Source of the DNA: Halomonas sp. McH1-25
GTDB lineage: Bacteria; Pseudomonadota; Gammaproteobacteria; Pseudomonadales; Halomonadaceae
NCBI RefSeq assembly: GCF_022348165.1
Contig: NZ_JAKRFI010000003.1
Span: 186,001-250,000, forward strand
DNA: 64,000 nt
Direction of reading: 5' to 3'
In this document: piece by piece, positions 51,919-60,103 of the stretch
Position numbering within the stretch: position 1 is the first letter of the stretch
How the letters are laid out: each line of letters begins with the position of its first letter
Notes under the pieces: generated by a model
What the model was told of the DNA's origin: nothing
Seen by the model: the letters and a program-made list of their open reading frames with translations, nothing else
The model's database searches: none
Translations under genes and position numbers: made by a program

Positions 51919-52449
51919 ATGCGTATTCGTCACGCTGATACCTCTGATGCTTTGGCCATTGCCCAGGTGCACGTTCTTTCATGGCAGCATGCCTACCGTG
52001 GACTGCTTAGCGATGATCTGCTGGATAGCTTATCGGTAGTGAAGCGTCAAAACATGTGGGCTCGCGCATTGGCCAATCCTTCGTCGTCTCTGCTGGTCGC
52101 CGAGGACAGTGAGCAGATTATTGGATTTTCAGCCTTCGGAGCGTACCGGGATGAGATAGGCAGCCCTACTGTCCATGAGTTATGGGCTCTCTATCTCCTT
52201 CCGGACTATTTTTCGAAAGGCGTAGGCCAACGACTCTGGTTGGCATCCCGAGCAGAAATGGTCAGCCGAGGGGCAACCGAGATCCGGCTTTGGGTTCTAA
52301 CGGGCAATAGTCGAGCCGAGCGCTTCTATAAGAGGGTTGGCTTCAGACCGGAGCCTGGCTCTTCGAAACCGCTGGCTCTGCCGGGGCAGCATGGCTATGA
52401 GACTCGCTTTAGCCTTTATTTATCCTCAGGAGGCGGTGATTACCGATAG
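51919..52449 (+). CDS. GNAT-family N-acetyltransferase
   Basis: A 176-residue GNAT enzyme. The N-terminus is MRIRHADTSDALAIAQVHVLSWQHAYRGLL and the acetyl-CoA binding region is LPDYFSKGVGQRLWLASRAEM (Q/R-x-x-G-x-G/A type). EIRLWVLTGNSRAERFYKRVGF is near the C-terminus. Substrate unknown. The ATG at 51919 is preferred to the TTG at 51904. The following methyltransferase gene is 54 nt away on the same strand. Confidence 0.88.
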   Translation: MRIRHADTSDALAIAQVHVLSWQHAYRGLLSDDLLDSLSVVKRQNMWARALANPSSSLLVAEDSEQIIGFSAFGAYRDEIGSPTVHELWALYLLPDYFSKGVGQRLWLASRAEMVSRGATEIRLWVLTGNSRAERFYKRVGFRPEPGSSKPLALPGQHGYETRFSLYLSSGGGDYR

Positions 52450-52503
52450 CGCCCCACTGCATCTCGGCAATAAGTCCCTTTTCAAACCGGACGGAGAAGA
52501 ACG

Positions 52504-53097
52504 GTGGATGCACTCGATGCGTTGAAGGCCGAACTGGAGCAGTTCGGTAATGACAATGACAGCACACATTCCGAGCGGTCCAAGCGCATGCTCAATATCA
52601 CCCGAGATACGGGCGAGTTTCTATCAGTACTGGTTCGAGCGACCTCAGCACGCCATATCCTGGAGATCGGTACCTCCAATGGCTACTCTACGCTCTGGCT
52701 GGCGGAAGCGGCCTGCACCACTGGTGGCCATGTGACGACAGTCGAAGCTTCGAAATACAAAGCCAACCTGGCGTCGGAAACCTTTTTCCGTTCAGGCCTC
52801 AGTGAAATCATCACTCTAGTCCATGACGATGCGGGCGCGGCCCTCTCGCGAGCGGCAGACACTTCCATCGATCTGCTCTTTCTCGACTCGGAACGCGCTG
52901 AATACCCAGTCTGGTGGAATCAGATACGCCGGGTGCTTCGTCCAGGGGGGCTACTCATCGTGGATAACGCCATTTCCCATCGAGAAGAGATGGCGCCCTT
53001 CGCTGCTCTAATCGAGTCGGACAAGGGTTACACTCTCAGCCTCGTTCCGGTCGGCAAAGGCGAGCTTCTCGCCGTAAAGGCTGAAGACAAGCCCTAG
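52504..53097 (+). CDS. Class I SAM-dependent O-methyltransferase
   Basis: A 197-residue methyltransferase of the catechol O-methyltransferase-like family. SAM motif I is HILEIGTSNGYSTLWLAEAA (about 58-77) and the acidic ribose ligand is the E of TTVEASKYKA. DLLFLDSERAEYPVWW carries the divalent-metal/catalytic region, and LRPGGLLIVDNAISH follows. It starts with GTG at 52504 with GGAGAAG upstream. The methyl acceptor is unknown. Confidence 0.87.
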   Translation: MDALDALKAELEQFGNDNDSTHSERSKRMLNITRDTGEFLSVLVRATSARHILEIGTSNGYSTLWLAEAACTTGGHVTTVEASKYKANLASETFFRSGLSEIITLVHDDAGAALSRAADTSIDLLFLDSERAEYPVWWNQIRRVLRPGGLLIVDNAISHREEMAPFAALIESDKGYTLSLVPVGKGELLAVKAEDKP

Positions 53098-53502
53098 CGG
53101 TGTTAGGCAGTACGGGGCAATGGGTAAACTGTCAGACGCCGAGGTGAGAGGCACAAAGGAAGCTTGGCATTACGCATCGCTGGCAGATGTTATTGGCAAT
53201 CTAATTTTTACCCCGCAGCGTCAGGCAAGAGTGCCGTGGTATCGAACTTGCAACGCTTACGGGAAAGCAGAGTGCGAAACTTTTTCACGTTATCATCGGC
53301 GTATATCACCTCATCGGGAACCGGTCTTGTCCTGAGTCGTTCCGGGTCGAGCATCTCAAGGTAAAAGGTGGTGTACTGCTGACGTCGCCTTTCTATTTTC
53401 GTATCTTTGTGCCCGATTAGCCTATTGCCATGAGCGTAACTGCACTTCGGCAATTGCCGGAACATCCTCTTTAGCTGCACTACGGAACCGCACAGTGTTA
53501 CT
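53098..53502. other. Gene-poor stretch with a possible decayed reading frame
   Basis: About 400 bp without a convincing gene. The minus strand is open across 53208-53546 (112 codons). Within it, QYTTFYLEMLDPERLRTRP recalls the beginning of a GNAT-like family that carries a T-T-x-Y-L-E-M motif, but the rest does not continue as an acetyltransferase and no ribosome-binding site is present. Probably the remains of a lost gene. Confidence 0.3.
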
Positions 53503-54114
53503 GTGTTAATCCACTCTATCCTCCCGCCGGGAAAGGCAAGGAGCAAGCGTATCGTTCAACTGGGCTTCGTCCTTCTCATGCTGGGGACATCGATCGCGCT
53601 TGGGGTGACTCTTCTGTTTGTAGTATCCACGAGCGGTCGCAAAGCGCTCACTCTGTGGCGGTGGGTAATCGACCATACCGGGCCAACTGCATACCCAGCA
53701 CTTTGGCGTTTCGTGCAGGGTGCCTTCCCTCTTGCCCTGCTGGCCTTGGGTATCGGTATCTGGCTTGGCCTAGCCGCAACACCAGGCATGGCCAAGCTGG
53801 CACCGGGACCCGCCGAGGATGTGAACCGCCTGGCAGAGTGGTTCACATTGGTCGGCGTTGTCGGCTGTGCCATGCAGATTCTCAATTTCGCGGCACATCG
53901 AACGCTCGAGCATGAGTCGGCTGCACCCCAGCAGCGAAAAACCTCGTCACCAGAAAAGAAGACGGACGTGAAACGGCCGGCCCACACTGCTGCCAAGACC
54001 ACAGCGCCCTCCAGGACGCGTCGCAAGACCACGGCAAAAAGAGCGCAGCGAAGCAGGTCGACTTCGCGTGAATCAGGACGAACCTCGAAAGCGCGCCGAA
54101 CTTCGCAAGCCTGA
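53503..54114 (+). CDS. Membrane protein with histone H1-like basic tail
   Basis: A protein of about 203 residues that I do not recognise. Three hydrophobic helices are visible: about 19-40, 68-90 and 110-128. They are followed by a C-terminal tail of some 70 residues made almost wholly of K, R, S, T and A, with RRKTTAKRAQRSRSTSR as an example. Such tails resemble bacterial histone H1-like or AlgP-type regions that bind nucleic acid or polyanions. The start is uncertain: GTG 53503 has no clear Shine-Dalgarno, and translation may begin nearer to the first helix. No operon partner is evident. Confidence 0.55.
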   Translation: MLIHSILPPGKARSKRIVQLGFVLLMLGTSIALGVTLLFVVSTSGRKALTLWRWVIDHTGPTAYPALWRFVQGAFPLALLALGIGIWLGLAATPGMAKLAPGPAEDVNRLAEWFTLVGVVGCAMQILNFAAHRTLEHESAAPQQRKTSSPEKKTDVKRPAHTAAKTTAPSRTRRKTTAKRAQRSRSTSRESGRTSKARRTSQA

Positions 54115-54241
54115 AACGCAGCGAAACCTGCTCCGGTTATGCTAGTTTGGCTGACCGCTGTTCCACTGTAATTCACTGTAATTGCAGCGTAAACTCACCA
54201 CCACGCTGCGAAACCATGAACAAGATAAAAAGGGGCTTCGC

Positions 54242-54871
54242 TTGGACGCCTTGACCTGGCTTGCCTACGTTGGCGTTATCTTTACATTGATTATCTTCCC
54301 GGGGCCGGTAGCCCTGCTATGTACCAGTCATGGACTCAGGTACGGCCGTTACCGGGCAACCGCGACGGTGCTTGGCGGTGTGCTGGCATCTCTAGTGCTG
54401 ATGACAATATCCTCGCTGGGACTCGGCGCCATTCTTGCCGCCTCGGAATCGGCATTTTATATCCTGAAAATGCTGGGTGGCGCCTACCTCATCTATCTTG
54501 GCGTGAAAGCTTGGAAGGAAGCGTCCATGGTTTCCCCCCAGGCCAACGAAAAAACGAGCCAGCACAACATGCCGATAGCCAAGCTCTTTCGGTGCGGTTT
54601 TACCGTCGGCATCAGCAATCCCAAGGACCTGCTGTTCTTCGCCGCGCTCTTTCCCAACTTCATCGATGTCAACGCGCCTCAGCTGGTCCAGTTCGTCATC
54701 CTGGCGCTGACCTGGTTGGTCGTCGATATCACGCTCATGTCGACCTACGCCAGTATCGGTTCGGGTATCAGCCATTGGTTCCGGAGCCCACAGAGAGCCA
54801 AGCTGTTTCATCGTACGACAGGCGGGCTATTCATGATCGCCGGCGGCTCCCTGATGGCCTCTCACCGCTAG
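54242..54871 (+). CDS. LysE-type amino acid exporter, copy 3
   Basis: A 209-residue membrane protein with six predicted helices. LIIFPGPVALLCTSHGLRYGRY corresponds to the LysE N-terminal signature. The second conserved region is CGFTVGISNPKDLLFFAALFPNFID. I choose the TTG at 54242 because AAAAGGGG lies upstream and homology begins there; the frame opens at 54182. It ends 2 nt from the remnant of a DUF523 gene on the other strand. Confidence 0.82.
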   Translation: MDALTWLAYVGVIFTLIIFPGPVALLCTSHGLRYGRYRATATVLGGVLASLVLMTISSLGLGAILAASESAFYILKMLGGAYLIYLGVKAWKEASMVSPQANEKTSQHNMPIAKLFRCGFTVGISNPKDLLFFAALFPNFIDVNAPQLVQFVILALTWLVVDITLMSTYASIGSGISHWFRSPQRAKLFHRTTGGLFMIAGGSLMASHR

Positions 54872-54873
54872 TT

Positions 54874-55083
54874 TCAGAGCAGAAGATCGGCCAGTTGTCG
54901 TTCGGAAATGACCTGGATACCGTGTCGCTGTAACAGCGCAGCGGTAACGCCACTACCTGCCAAGCTCTTGCCGTTGAAATGGCCGTCGTGGATCCAGGCG
55001 CTGCCACACGAAGAACTATGCTCCTTGAGCACGAACTCCACGTGGGCTACGTCCTGTGTCGGTTTCCGCGGCAAAAACGCCAT
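54874..55083 (-). pseudogene. C-terminal remnant of a DUF523 protein
   Basis: The minus strand encodes FVLKEHSSSCGSAWIHDG, then GVTAALLQRHGIQVISE, which is the conserved C-terminal half of DUF523 proteins (pattern LKxxSPSCG...GxGVTAALLRxxGIxVxSE). Full DUF523 proteins are about 150-160 residues with an N-terminal conserved cysteine region; only about 65 codons remain here. The apparent ATG at 55083 lies inside the terminator hairpin of the upstream gene, so there is no plausible expression signal. Confidence 0.72.
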
Positions 55084-55109
55084 CGCCCCGCATGAGCGGG
55101 GCGATGGCG
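55072..55109 (-). terminator. Rho-independent terminator after the D-Ala-D-Ala carboxypeptidase gene
   Basis: Perfect 14-bp arms CGCCATCGCCCCGC (55078-55091) and GCGGGGCGATGGCG (55096-55109) with loop ATGA. On the minus strand the stem is followed by five U (complement of 55073-55077). Confidence 0.9.
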
Positions 55110-55141
55110 ATCAGGACAGAGCAATAACGGTGTGCAGAGGT

Positions 55142-56446
55142 TCAGCCTCCCACCCCGGCACGCAGTACAACACAGTCCATACCCTGGCGCGCCAGTTGCT
55201 GGCAGGAGCGGTGCGCCTGGCTCTCTTCCAGATCGATCAGGCGAGCACGATACATCTGACGCTCACCGTTCGCCGGCACCACAGAGACCCGGGTGTTGTT
55301 GAACTCCCCCGACAGTGCGGTCGCCGCCTGATGGGCACGAGCCTGGGCCCCGTCGCGGTTACTGAAAGCGCCGACCTGAACCATCCAGCCCGCAGCGTTC
55401 GCTCCTTGATCCAGACCGGTCAGCAATGTGCGAATCGGGTCTTCCTGCGCATCGCCTTGAGCAATGACCGCAGTCTCGACAGGCGCCGACGCAGATGCCT
55501 GAGCCGTAGCCACTGCCATGCTGGCTTTGGCGGTTCTATCTACCGTGGCTAGCGAGACCGCCTCACCTGCGCCGAATACATCCGTCTTGGCGATCCAGTC
55601 GCCACGGGTCAGCAAGGACGCTCTGACGAAACCTCGATCGAGCAGTTCCGCCATATGTGCATCGCGCGACTGGGCGGTAAAGCCCCCCATGACCACAGAG
55701 ACGATACGACGCCCGTCACGGACTGCCGAAGTCGCCACGTTGAAGCCCGACGCCCGGATATAACCGGTTTTCAGGCCATCGGCACCGGCGTAGTTCCCCA
55801 ACAGCCGGTTGTGTCCTTTATAAGTCTTGCCGAGATAGACAAACTGAGTGCGCGAGAAGTAGCCGTAGTACTGGGGAAAATCGCGCATCAGATGCATGGA
55901 CAGCGTAGCCATGTCACGCGCTGTGGTGACTTGCCTGTCGTCCGGCAGGCCCGAGGCATTGCGGAACGTGGTCGAACTCATACCCAATGCCCTGGCCTTG
56001 GCAGTCATCCGCTCGGCGAACGCCGACTCGGAGCCGGCCAACCCCTCGGCGACGACGGCCGCCACGTCGTTCGCCGACTTGACGATCAATGCCGGAATCG
56101 CTTCTTTGACAGCGATGGTCTGCCCTGGACGCACCCAGAGCTTGGATGGCGGTTGCGCGGCGGCATGCGACGATACCGGCAAACGGGATTCCATCGTCAG
56201 CCGCCCGCTTTCGATCGCCTCGAATAGTAGGTAGAGCGTCATCATCTTGGTCAACGACGCCGGATAACGCACAGCATCGGCGTGATCGTAGGAAAGCACT
56301 TCGCCACTCTGGGCATCGATGACGATGGAGGCGTAACGAGGATTGGCATGCGCTTGCGAAGCAAACAGCGACAGGCCAGAAACGAGCATACAGAAAAGTA
56401 ACACCACGTGGATACGCGACGTGGCGATAGAGTGATTAGGCGCCAT
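55142..56446 (-). CDS. D-alanyl-D-alanine carboxypeptidase with SPOR domain
   Basis: A 434-residue penicillin-binding protein 5/6-like enzyme. The signal peptide is about 1-34 (VVLLFCMLVSGLSLFASQAHA). Active-site motifs are S64-x-x-K67 in ASLTKMM, S124-A-N126 in KSANDVA, and K226-T-G in GLKTGYI. Instead of the PBP5 C-terminal membrane anchor, an alanine-rich linker leads to a SPOR peptidoglycan-binding domain (about 355-434, WMVQVGAFSNRDGAQARAHQAA). It trims the terminal D-alanine of muropeptides in the periplasm, and SPOR should recruit it to denuded septal glycans. Confidence 0.92.
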   Translation of the reverse strand: MAPNHSIATSRIHVVLLFCMLVSGLSLFASQAHANPRYASIVIDAQSGEVLSYDHADAVRYPASLTKMMTLYLLFEAIESGRLTMESRLPVSSHAAAQPPSKLWVRPGQTIAVKEAIPALIVKSANDVAAVVAEGLAGSESAFAERMTAKARALGMSSTTFRNASGLPDDRQVTTARDMATLSMHLMRDFPQYYGYFSRTQFVYLGKTYKGHNRLLGNYAGADGLKTGYIRASGFNVATSAVRDGRRIVSVVMGGFTAQSRDAHMAELLDRGFVRASLLTRGDWIAKTDVFGAGEAVSLATVDRTAKASMAVATAQASASAPVETAVIAQGDAQEDPIRTLLTGLDQGANAAGWMVQVGAFSNRDGAQARAHQAATALSGEFNNTRVSVVPANGERQMYRARLIDLEESQAHRSCQQLARQGMDCVVLRAGVGG

Positions 56447-56580
56447 GATCGTTCCCTGCGAACATTAGTTGTATTGGTCTTGATTAAGCGATTAGCTGTA
56501 CGTCAGCCTACCCTAGGTTTCGGTTGCGCAAAGGGTCAGTTAACGCCAATTTTTATCGTAATTATCGGCAAGCGATGCGG

Positions 56581-57333
56581 CTACTGTACAGCGTTATCGT
56601 CGTCAACGCGCTGCTCAACGGTTCCCCGTTTCTGTAACCAGCGCGCGACGACCCAGCACAGCGAGGCCCATGCCGCTCCCGCCGTCCAGCCTGCCAGCAC
56701 ATCGGTGGGCCAATGGACGCCCAAATAGACGCGACTGATCCCCACCAGCACCGTAATCAATACAGCGACCAGCAACAAATAGGCTTTCAGGCGCCGCTTC
56801 GGCTGCATGCGGATCAGTAATGCAGCCAGAGTCAGATAGGTGACGGCCGCCATCATCGAATGGCCACTGGGAAAGCTGGCGGTATAGACGATCGAGCCGT
56901 GCGAGACCAGATCGGGCCGGGGGCGGTCGAAGCCCATCTTGAGCAGCGTACTCATCAACCATCCTCCGCTTACCGAGACCAGCATGAACAACGCCGCATG
57001 GTAATAGCGCGAGAGCAGCAGGTAGCCCAGCGTAAACGCCGAGATGATGACAAGCACGGCCACACCGCCCAAGGCAGTAAAATCGCGCCCCATTTCCTCG
57101 GCCCAGCCTGGGCCGATAGGATCCGACAGGTCCGTGGCAGTACGAAAGGCCAGCAACAGCCTTTCATCGAGATTCCTCGTCTCGCCTTCCATGACGGTAT
57201 CGGCGAGTTCTACAAAACCCCAAACACCGCCCGAGACAATCAGAACGCAAAGCAGCGCCGGCAATTCATGCCGCCCCAACCACGTCAGAAAACCGAACGG
57301 TTGCTGTATAAATTTATCCCTAGCGTTACCCAT
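56581..57333 (-). CDS. PAP2-family membrane phosphatase
   Basis: A 250-residue membrane phosphatase. All three PAP2 catalytic motifs are present: KMGFDRPRP (K-x6-R-P), PSGH in SFPSGHSMMA, and SRVYLGVHWPTD (SR-x5-H-x3-D). About six helices are predicted, the first near 24-44. Members dephosphorylate phosphatidate, phosphatidylglycerol phosphate or undecaprenyl pyrophosphate. Beside a peptidoglycan carboxypeptidase the last is attractive but not proven. The gene has a good Shine-Dalgarno (AAGGAG). Confidence 0.9.
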   Translation of the reverse strand: MGNARDKFIQQPFGFLTWLGRHELPALLCVLIVSGGVWGFVELADTVMEGETRNLDERLLLAFRTATDLSDPIGPGWAEEMGRDFTALGGVAVLVIISAFTLGYLLLSRYYHAALFMLVSVSGGWLMSTLLKMGFDRPRPDLVSHGSIVYTASFPSGHSMMAAVTYLTLAALLIRMQPKRRLKAYLLLVAVLITVLVGISRVYLGVHWPTDVLAGWTAGAAWASLCWVVARWLQKRGTVEQRVDDDNAVQ

Positions 57334-57579
57334 GTGCTACTCCTTGCCATTCAGTGCAACCAGTGACCTGCAATCTCTTGCCTATCGCTGCTTTAGTTGC
57401 GTTTCCGTTGCCTTTTCTCGACCGTTTTAAGCCCAGCCCCCTGAGAATTCCTTTCAGTAGGCCAGAACTTGAAAGCGGACATGCTTCGATATGAGTTGTT
57501 GTAGCGTAACTCGTTGTAGGCTCCGCTTCTTCATCGCCTCGACCATTGGTGCGAAAACTTTAATAGTTTTTTCCTATAC

Positions 57580-57633
57580 TTGTACATCATTACAATAATT
57601 GTACAAAAATCAAAAACAGCATATCTTGTACAA
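57580..57633. promoter_or_regulatory. Three TTGTACA-type boxes upstream of the chemoreceptor gene
   Basis: TTGTACAT (57580-57587), TTGTACAA (57599-57606) and TTGTACAA (57626-57633) lie 57-110 bp before the chemoreceptor start. The last two are palindromes, and the third extends to CTTGTACAAG. A TATACT hexamer (57575-57580) abuts the first box and could be a -10 element. Repeated palindromes over a promoter suggest an operator array; I cannot name the regulator. The rest of 57334-57689 is A/T-rich and has no gene. Confidence 0.5.
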
Positions 57634-57689
57634 GATTTCTCATCGCCCTGGCAAAACGACACTATAACGACCACCATACGGGACGCACC

Positions 57690-59375
57690 ATGAACTGGAT
57701 ATCTGCCCAGCGAATCAGCTTGAAAGCACGTCTCATGAGCGGCTTTCTGGCCATCATTGCGTTAATGGCACTCTTGATGGCCATCGGCATCGTCAAGGTC
57801 AACGCCATCGACTCCAGCCTAACGACGATCAACGACGTAAACAGTGTCAAGCAGCGCCATGCCATCGATTATCGAGGCAGCGTCCATGATCGAGCCATCG
57901 CTCTGCGCGACGTCACTTTGGTACGGGACGATGACGAGATCAATGCGATACTTGCCGACATCGATCAGCTCGCCGCCAATTATCGAGCGGCAGCGACAGA
58001 AATGCAGGCCATGTTTCGTGCCCGAGAAGATATTACCGCCGAAGAGCGTCAAGCCCTGGGCGAGATCGATAATATCGAAAGCCGCACCTTGCCTCTGATC
58101 GACGAGGTCATTGCACGACGTCAGGCCGGAGATTCCGAAGGCGCCCAGACACTCCTGCTGACCGAGGCCGCCCCTGCATTTACGCAATGGCTCAACGATA
58201 TCAATGCATTCATCGATCTTCAGGAACGCATGAACGAGACCGAAACGGCAACGGCACGCGGTCTGGCCGGTAGCTTCGAGATATACATGCTCACGCTATG
58301 CGGGGCCGCCACCATCATCGGCCTGACCGTGGCCACCCTGCTGATCCGTTGGTTGCGCCGCGAGCTAGGAGCCGAGCCACACGAAGTAAAGACATTTGCT
58401 CAAGCGATTGGCCAGGGAAAGCTTGCCACCAAGGCACACCTTCGCCACGGTGATCAGCGCAGCATAATGGCTAGCCTCTCCGGCATGGCGCAACAGCTGC
58501 AAGCCACCGTATTGCAGGTGCGTGCTGCAGCCGACACTGTTGCCAGCAGCAGTGAACAGATTGCCGATGGCAACAATGAACTTGCTTCTCGTACGGAGCA
58601 GCAAGCCAGCGCACTGGCCGAAACGGCATCCTCCATGGAACAGCTCGGGGGAACGGTAAAGCAGAATGCGGACAATGCCCGACAGGTCAGTGATGAAACG
58701 GTCAATGCATCGCGAATCGCCGTTCAAGGCGGTGAAGCCGTGAGCCAGGTTGTTGAAACGATGAATGACTTAAACCAGCGCTCTGCCGAAATCGCCGAAA
58801 TAATCTCGATGATCGACGAGATTGCCTTCCAGACGAATATCCTTGCACTCAATGCATCGGTAGAGGCAGCACGCGCCGGCGAACACGGCCGAGGCTTTGC
58901 GGTAGTCGCTAGCGAGGTCCGCCTGCTCGCGCAGCGCAGCGCCGATGCAGCCAGCCAGATCAATGGGCTTATTACCGGTAACCTGGAGCGTGTCACTCAA
59001 GGCACACTGTTGGCTACTGAAGCAGGACGAACCATGCAGGACGTGGTCCAAGCGATTCAGCGCGTGACACAGATCATGAGCGAAATCAGCAATGCGAGTG
59101 CCGAGCAGAGCGAAGGCGTTCAGCAAATCGGCGTCGCTGTGGTGCAAATGGACCGGGTAACACAACAGAACTCGGGATTGGTGGAAGAGAGCGTCGCCGT
59201 CGCCAACAATCTCCGCCTCGGTGCTCGAACACTATTGGAGACCATGGCAGTGTTCCATCTCGACAGGGCAGACTCAAGAGAATCGTCTAACGTACGTCAG
59301 GCGCAACCCTCGCCCTCTTCAAGGCTTGTACACAGCGCATCAGCTTCACAAGAACTCGAGTGGCAGACCTTCTGA
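57690..59375 (+). CDS. Methyl-accepting chemotaxis protein (four-helix-bundle sensor)
   Basis: A 561-residue transmembrane chemoreceptor. Helix 1 is about 11-33, the periplasmic part is a four-helix-bundle-type sensor (about 34-190), helix 2 is about 193-215, followed by HAMP and a long signalling coiled coil. The signalling tip is IAFQTNILALNASVEAARAGEHGRGFAVVASEVR. It ends EWQTF, matching the xWxxF pentapeptide that tethers CheR/CheB in high-abundance receptors such as Tar. No che genes lie nearby. The ligand is unknown; 4HB sensors often bind amino acids or organic acids. Confidence 0.93.
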   Translation: MNWISAQRISLKARLMSGFLAIIALMALLMAIGIVKVNAIDSSLTTINDVNSVKQRHAIDYRGSVHDRAIALRDVTLVRDDDEINAILADIDQLAANYRAAATEMQAMFRAREDITAEERQALGEIDNIESRTLPLIDEVIARRQAGDSEGAQTLLLTEAAPAFTQWLNDINAFIDLQERMNETETATARGLAGSFEIYMLTLCGAATIIGLTVATLLIRWLRRELGAEPHEVKTFAQAIGQGKLATKAHLRHGDQRSIMASLSGMAQQLQATVLQVRAAADTVASSSEQIADGNNELASRTEQQASALAETASSMEQLGGTVKQNADNARQVSDETVNASRIAVQGGEAVSQVVETMNDLNQRSAEIAEIISMIDEIAFQTNILALNASVEAARAGEHGRGFAVVASEVRLLAQRSADAASQINGLITGNLERVTQGTLLATEAGRTMQDVVQAIQRVTQIMSEISNASAEQSEGVQQIGVAVVQMDRVTQQNSGLVEESVAVANNLRLGARTLLETMAVFHLDRADSRESSNVRQAQPSPSSRLVHSASASQELEWQTF

Positions 59376-59399
59376 ACGGCGTCTCTCTTTGTCTTTATC

Positions 59400-59429
59400 G
59401 AAAGGGCGCGGTTGATTCCGCGCCCTTTC
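59400..59429. terminator. Bidirectional hairpin between the chemoreceptor and the TPM/LemA operon
   Basis: GAAAGGGCGCGG and CCGCGCCCTTTC are perfect 12-bp arms around TTGATT. The T-rich end on each strand (CTTTCT and the complement of GAAAG) makes it a plausible terminator for both convergent units. Confidence 0.8.
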
Positions 59430-59445
59430 TACTATCTGGCGCGTC

Positions 59446-60063
59446 CTAAGGAAGAATGACCAACCGGTTGGGAAGCTCATTTCGCTCATGAGTCGCAGGC
59501 AGATGCGTCTTGAGGTGCTCCCCGCATGCTTCTATGCACGTCAGGAAACCCTGCAGTGTCTGGCCCTGCTTCACCTGCTGTGTAAAGTTCGTCACGATAG
59601 CCTCCCAGGCATCATCACCAAGCCGACTCGAGATTCCCCGATCGACCAGGATTTCCACGTAGCGCTCAGCCTCCGAGACGAAGATCAGCATCCCTGTTGA
59701 AGCCTCGGTGTGATGCAGGTTCTGCTCCAGGAACTGGCGACGGGCCAGGTTCGAGGCCCGCCAGTAGCGTACCGATTTGGGTATCAGATGAGTCGTAACC
59801 GCCGGAATCCTGAAAACCAGCCCCAGTACAATGAAGGTAGCCCACTGCACCAACAGCAGTTCGTGGGCCGTCAGCCATCCCGGAAAATAGTTGGCCGCGC
59901 CGGGCACAACCAGGGCAACGATGCCTGCCCACAATAGCGGAATATAGGAATAGTTATCTGCCTGCGGTGCAAGCACCGTGACCAGTTCGGCGTCGGTGTC
60001 GCGCTCGATACGGGTAATGGCCTCGGCGACCTGACGCTGTTCGTTTTCGCTCAGTAGTGCCAT
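59446..60063 (-). CDS. TPM-domain membrane protein
   Basis: A 205-residue protein of the TPM (TLP18.3/Psb32/MOLO-1) family. The cytoplasmic N-terminus is LSENEQRQVAEAITRIERDTDAELVTVLAP. Two helices follow (about 42-60 and 70-92), and then the second half with HHTEASTGMLIFVSEAERYVEILVDRGI, a TPM hallmark. Start at ATG 60063; an upstream frame runs into the glycine-rich codons of the neighbouring gene. Third gene of the lemA-TPM-TPM operon. Function unknown, probably part of a membrane complex with LemA. Confidence 0.85.
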   Translation of the reverse strand: MALLSENEQRQVAEAITRIERDTDAELVTVLAPQADNYSYIPLLWAGIVALVVPGAANYFPGWLTAHELLLVQWATFIVLGLVFRIPAVTTHLIPKSVRYWRASNLARRQFLEQNLHHTEASTGMLIFVSEAERYVEILVDRGISSRLGDDAWEAIVTNFTQQVKQGQTLQGFLTCIEACGEHLKTHLPATHERNELPNRLVILP

Positions 60064-60103
60064 GTTGCGTACTCTTTCCCTGGTCTGGTTTTTCTGGATA
60101 GTA

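Noticed and set aside
53102-53108. GTTAGGC, resembling the core of an integron attC site; also GTTAGATG at 43250-43257
   Set aside because: Single cores without paired inverse sites or the attC fold, and no integrase. Likely chance matches in intergenic DNA.
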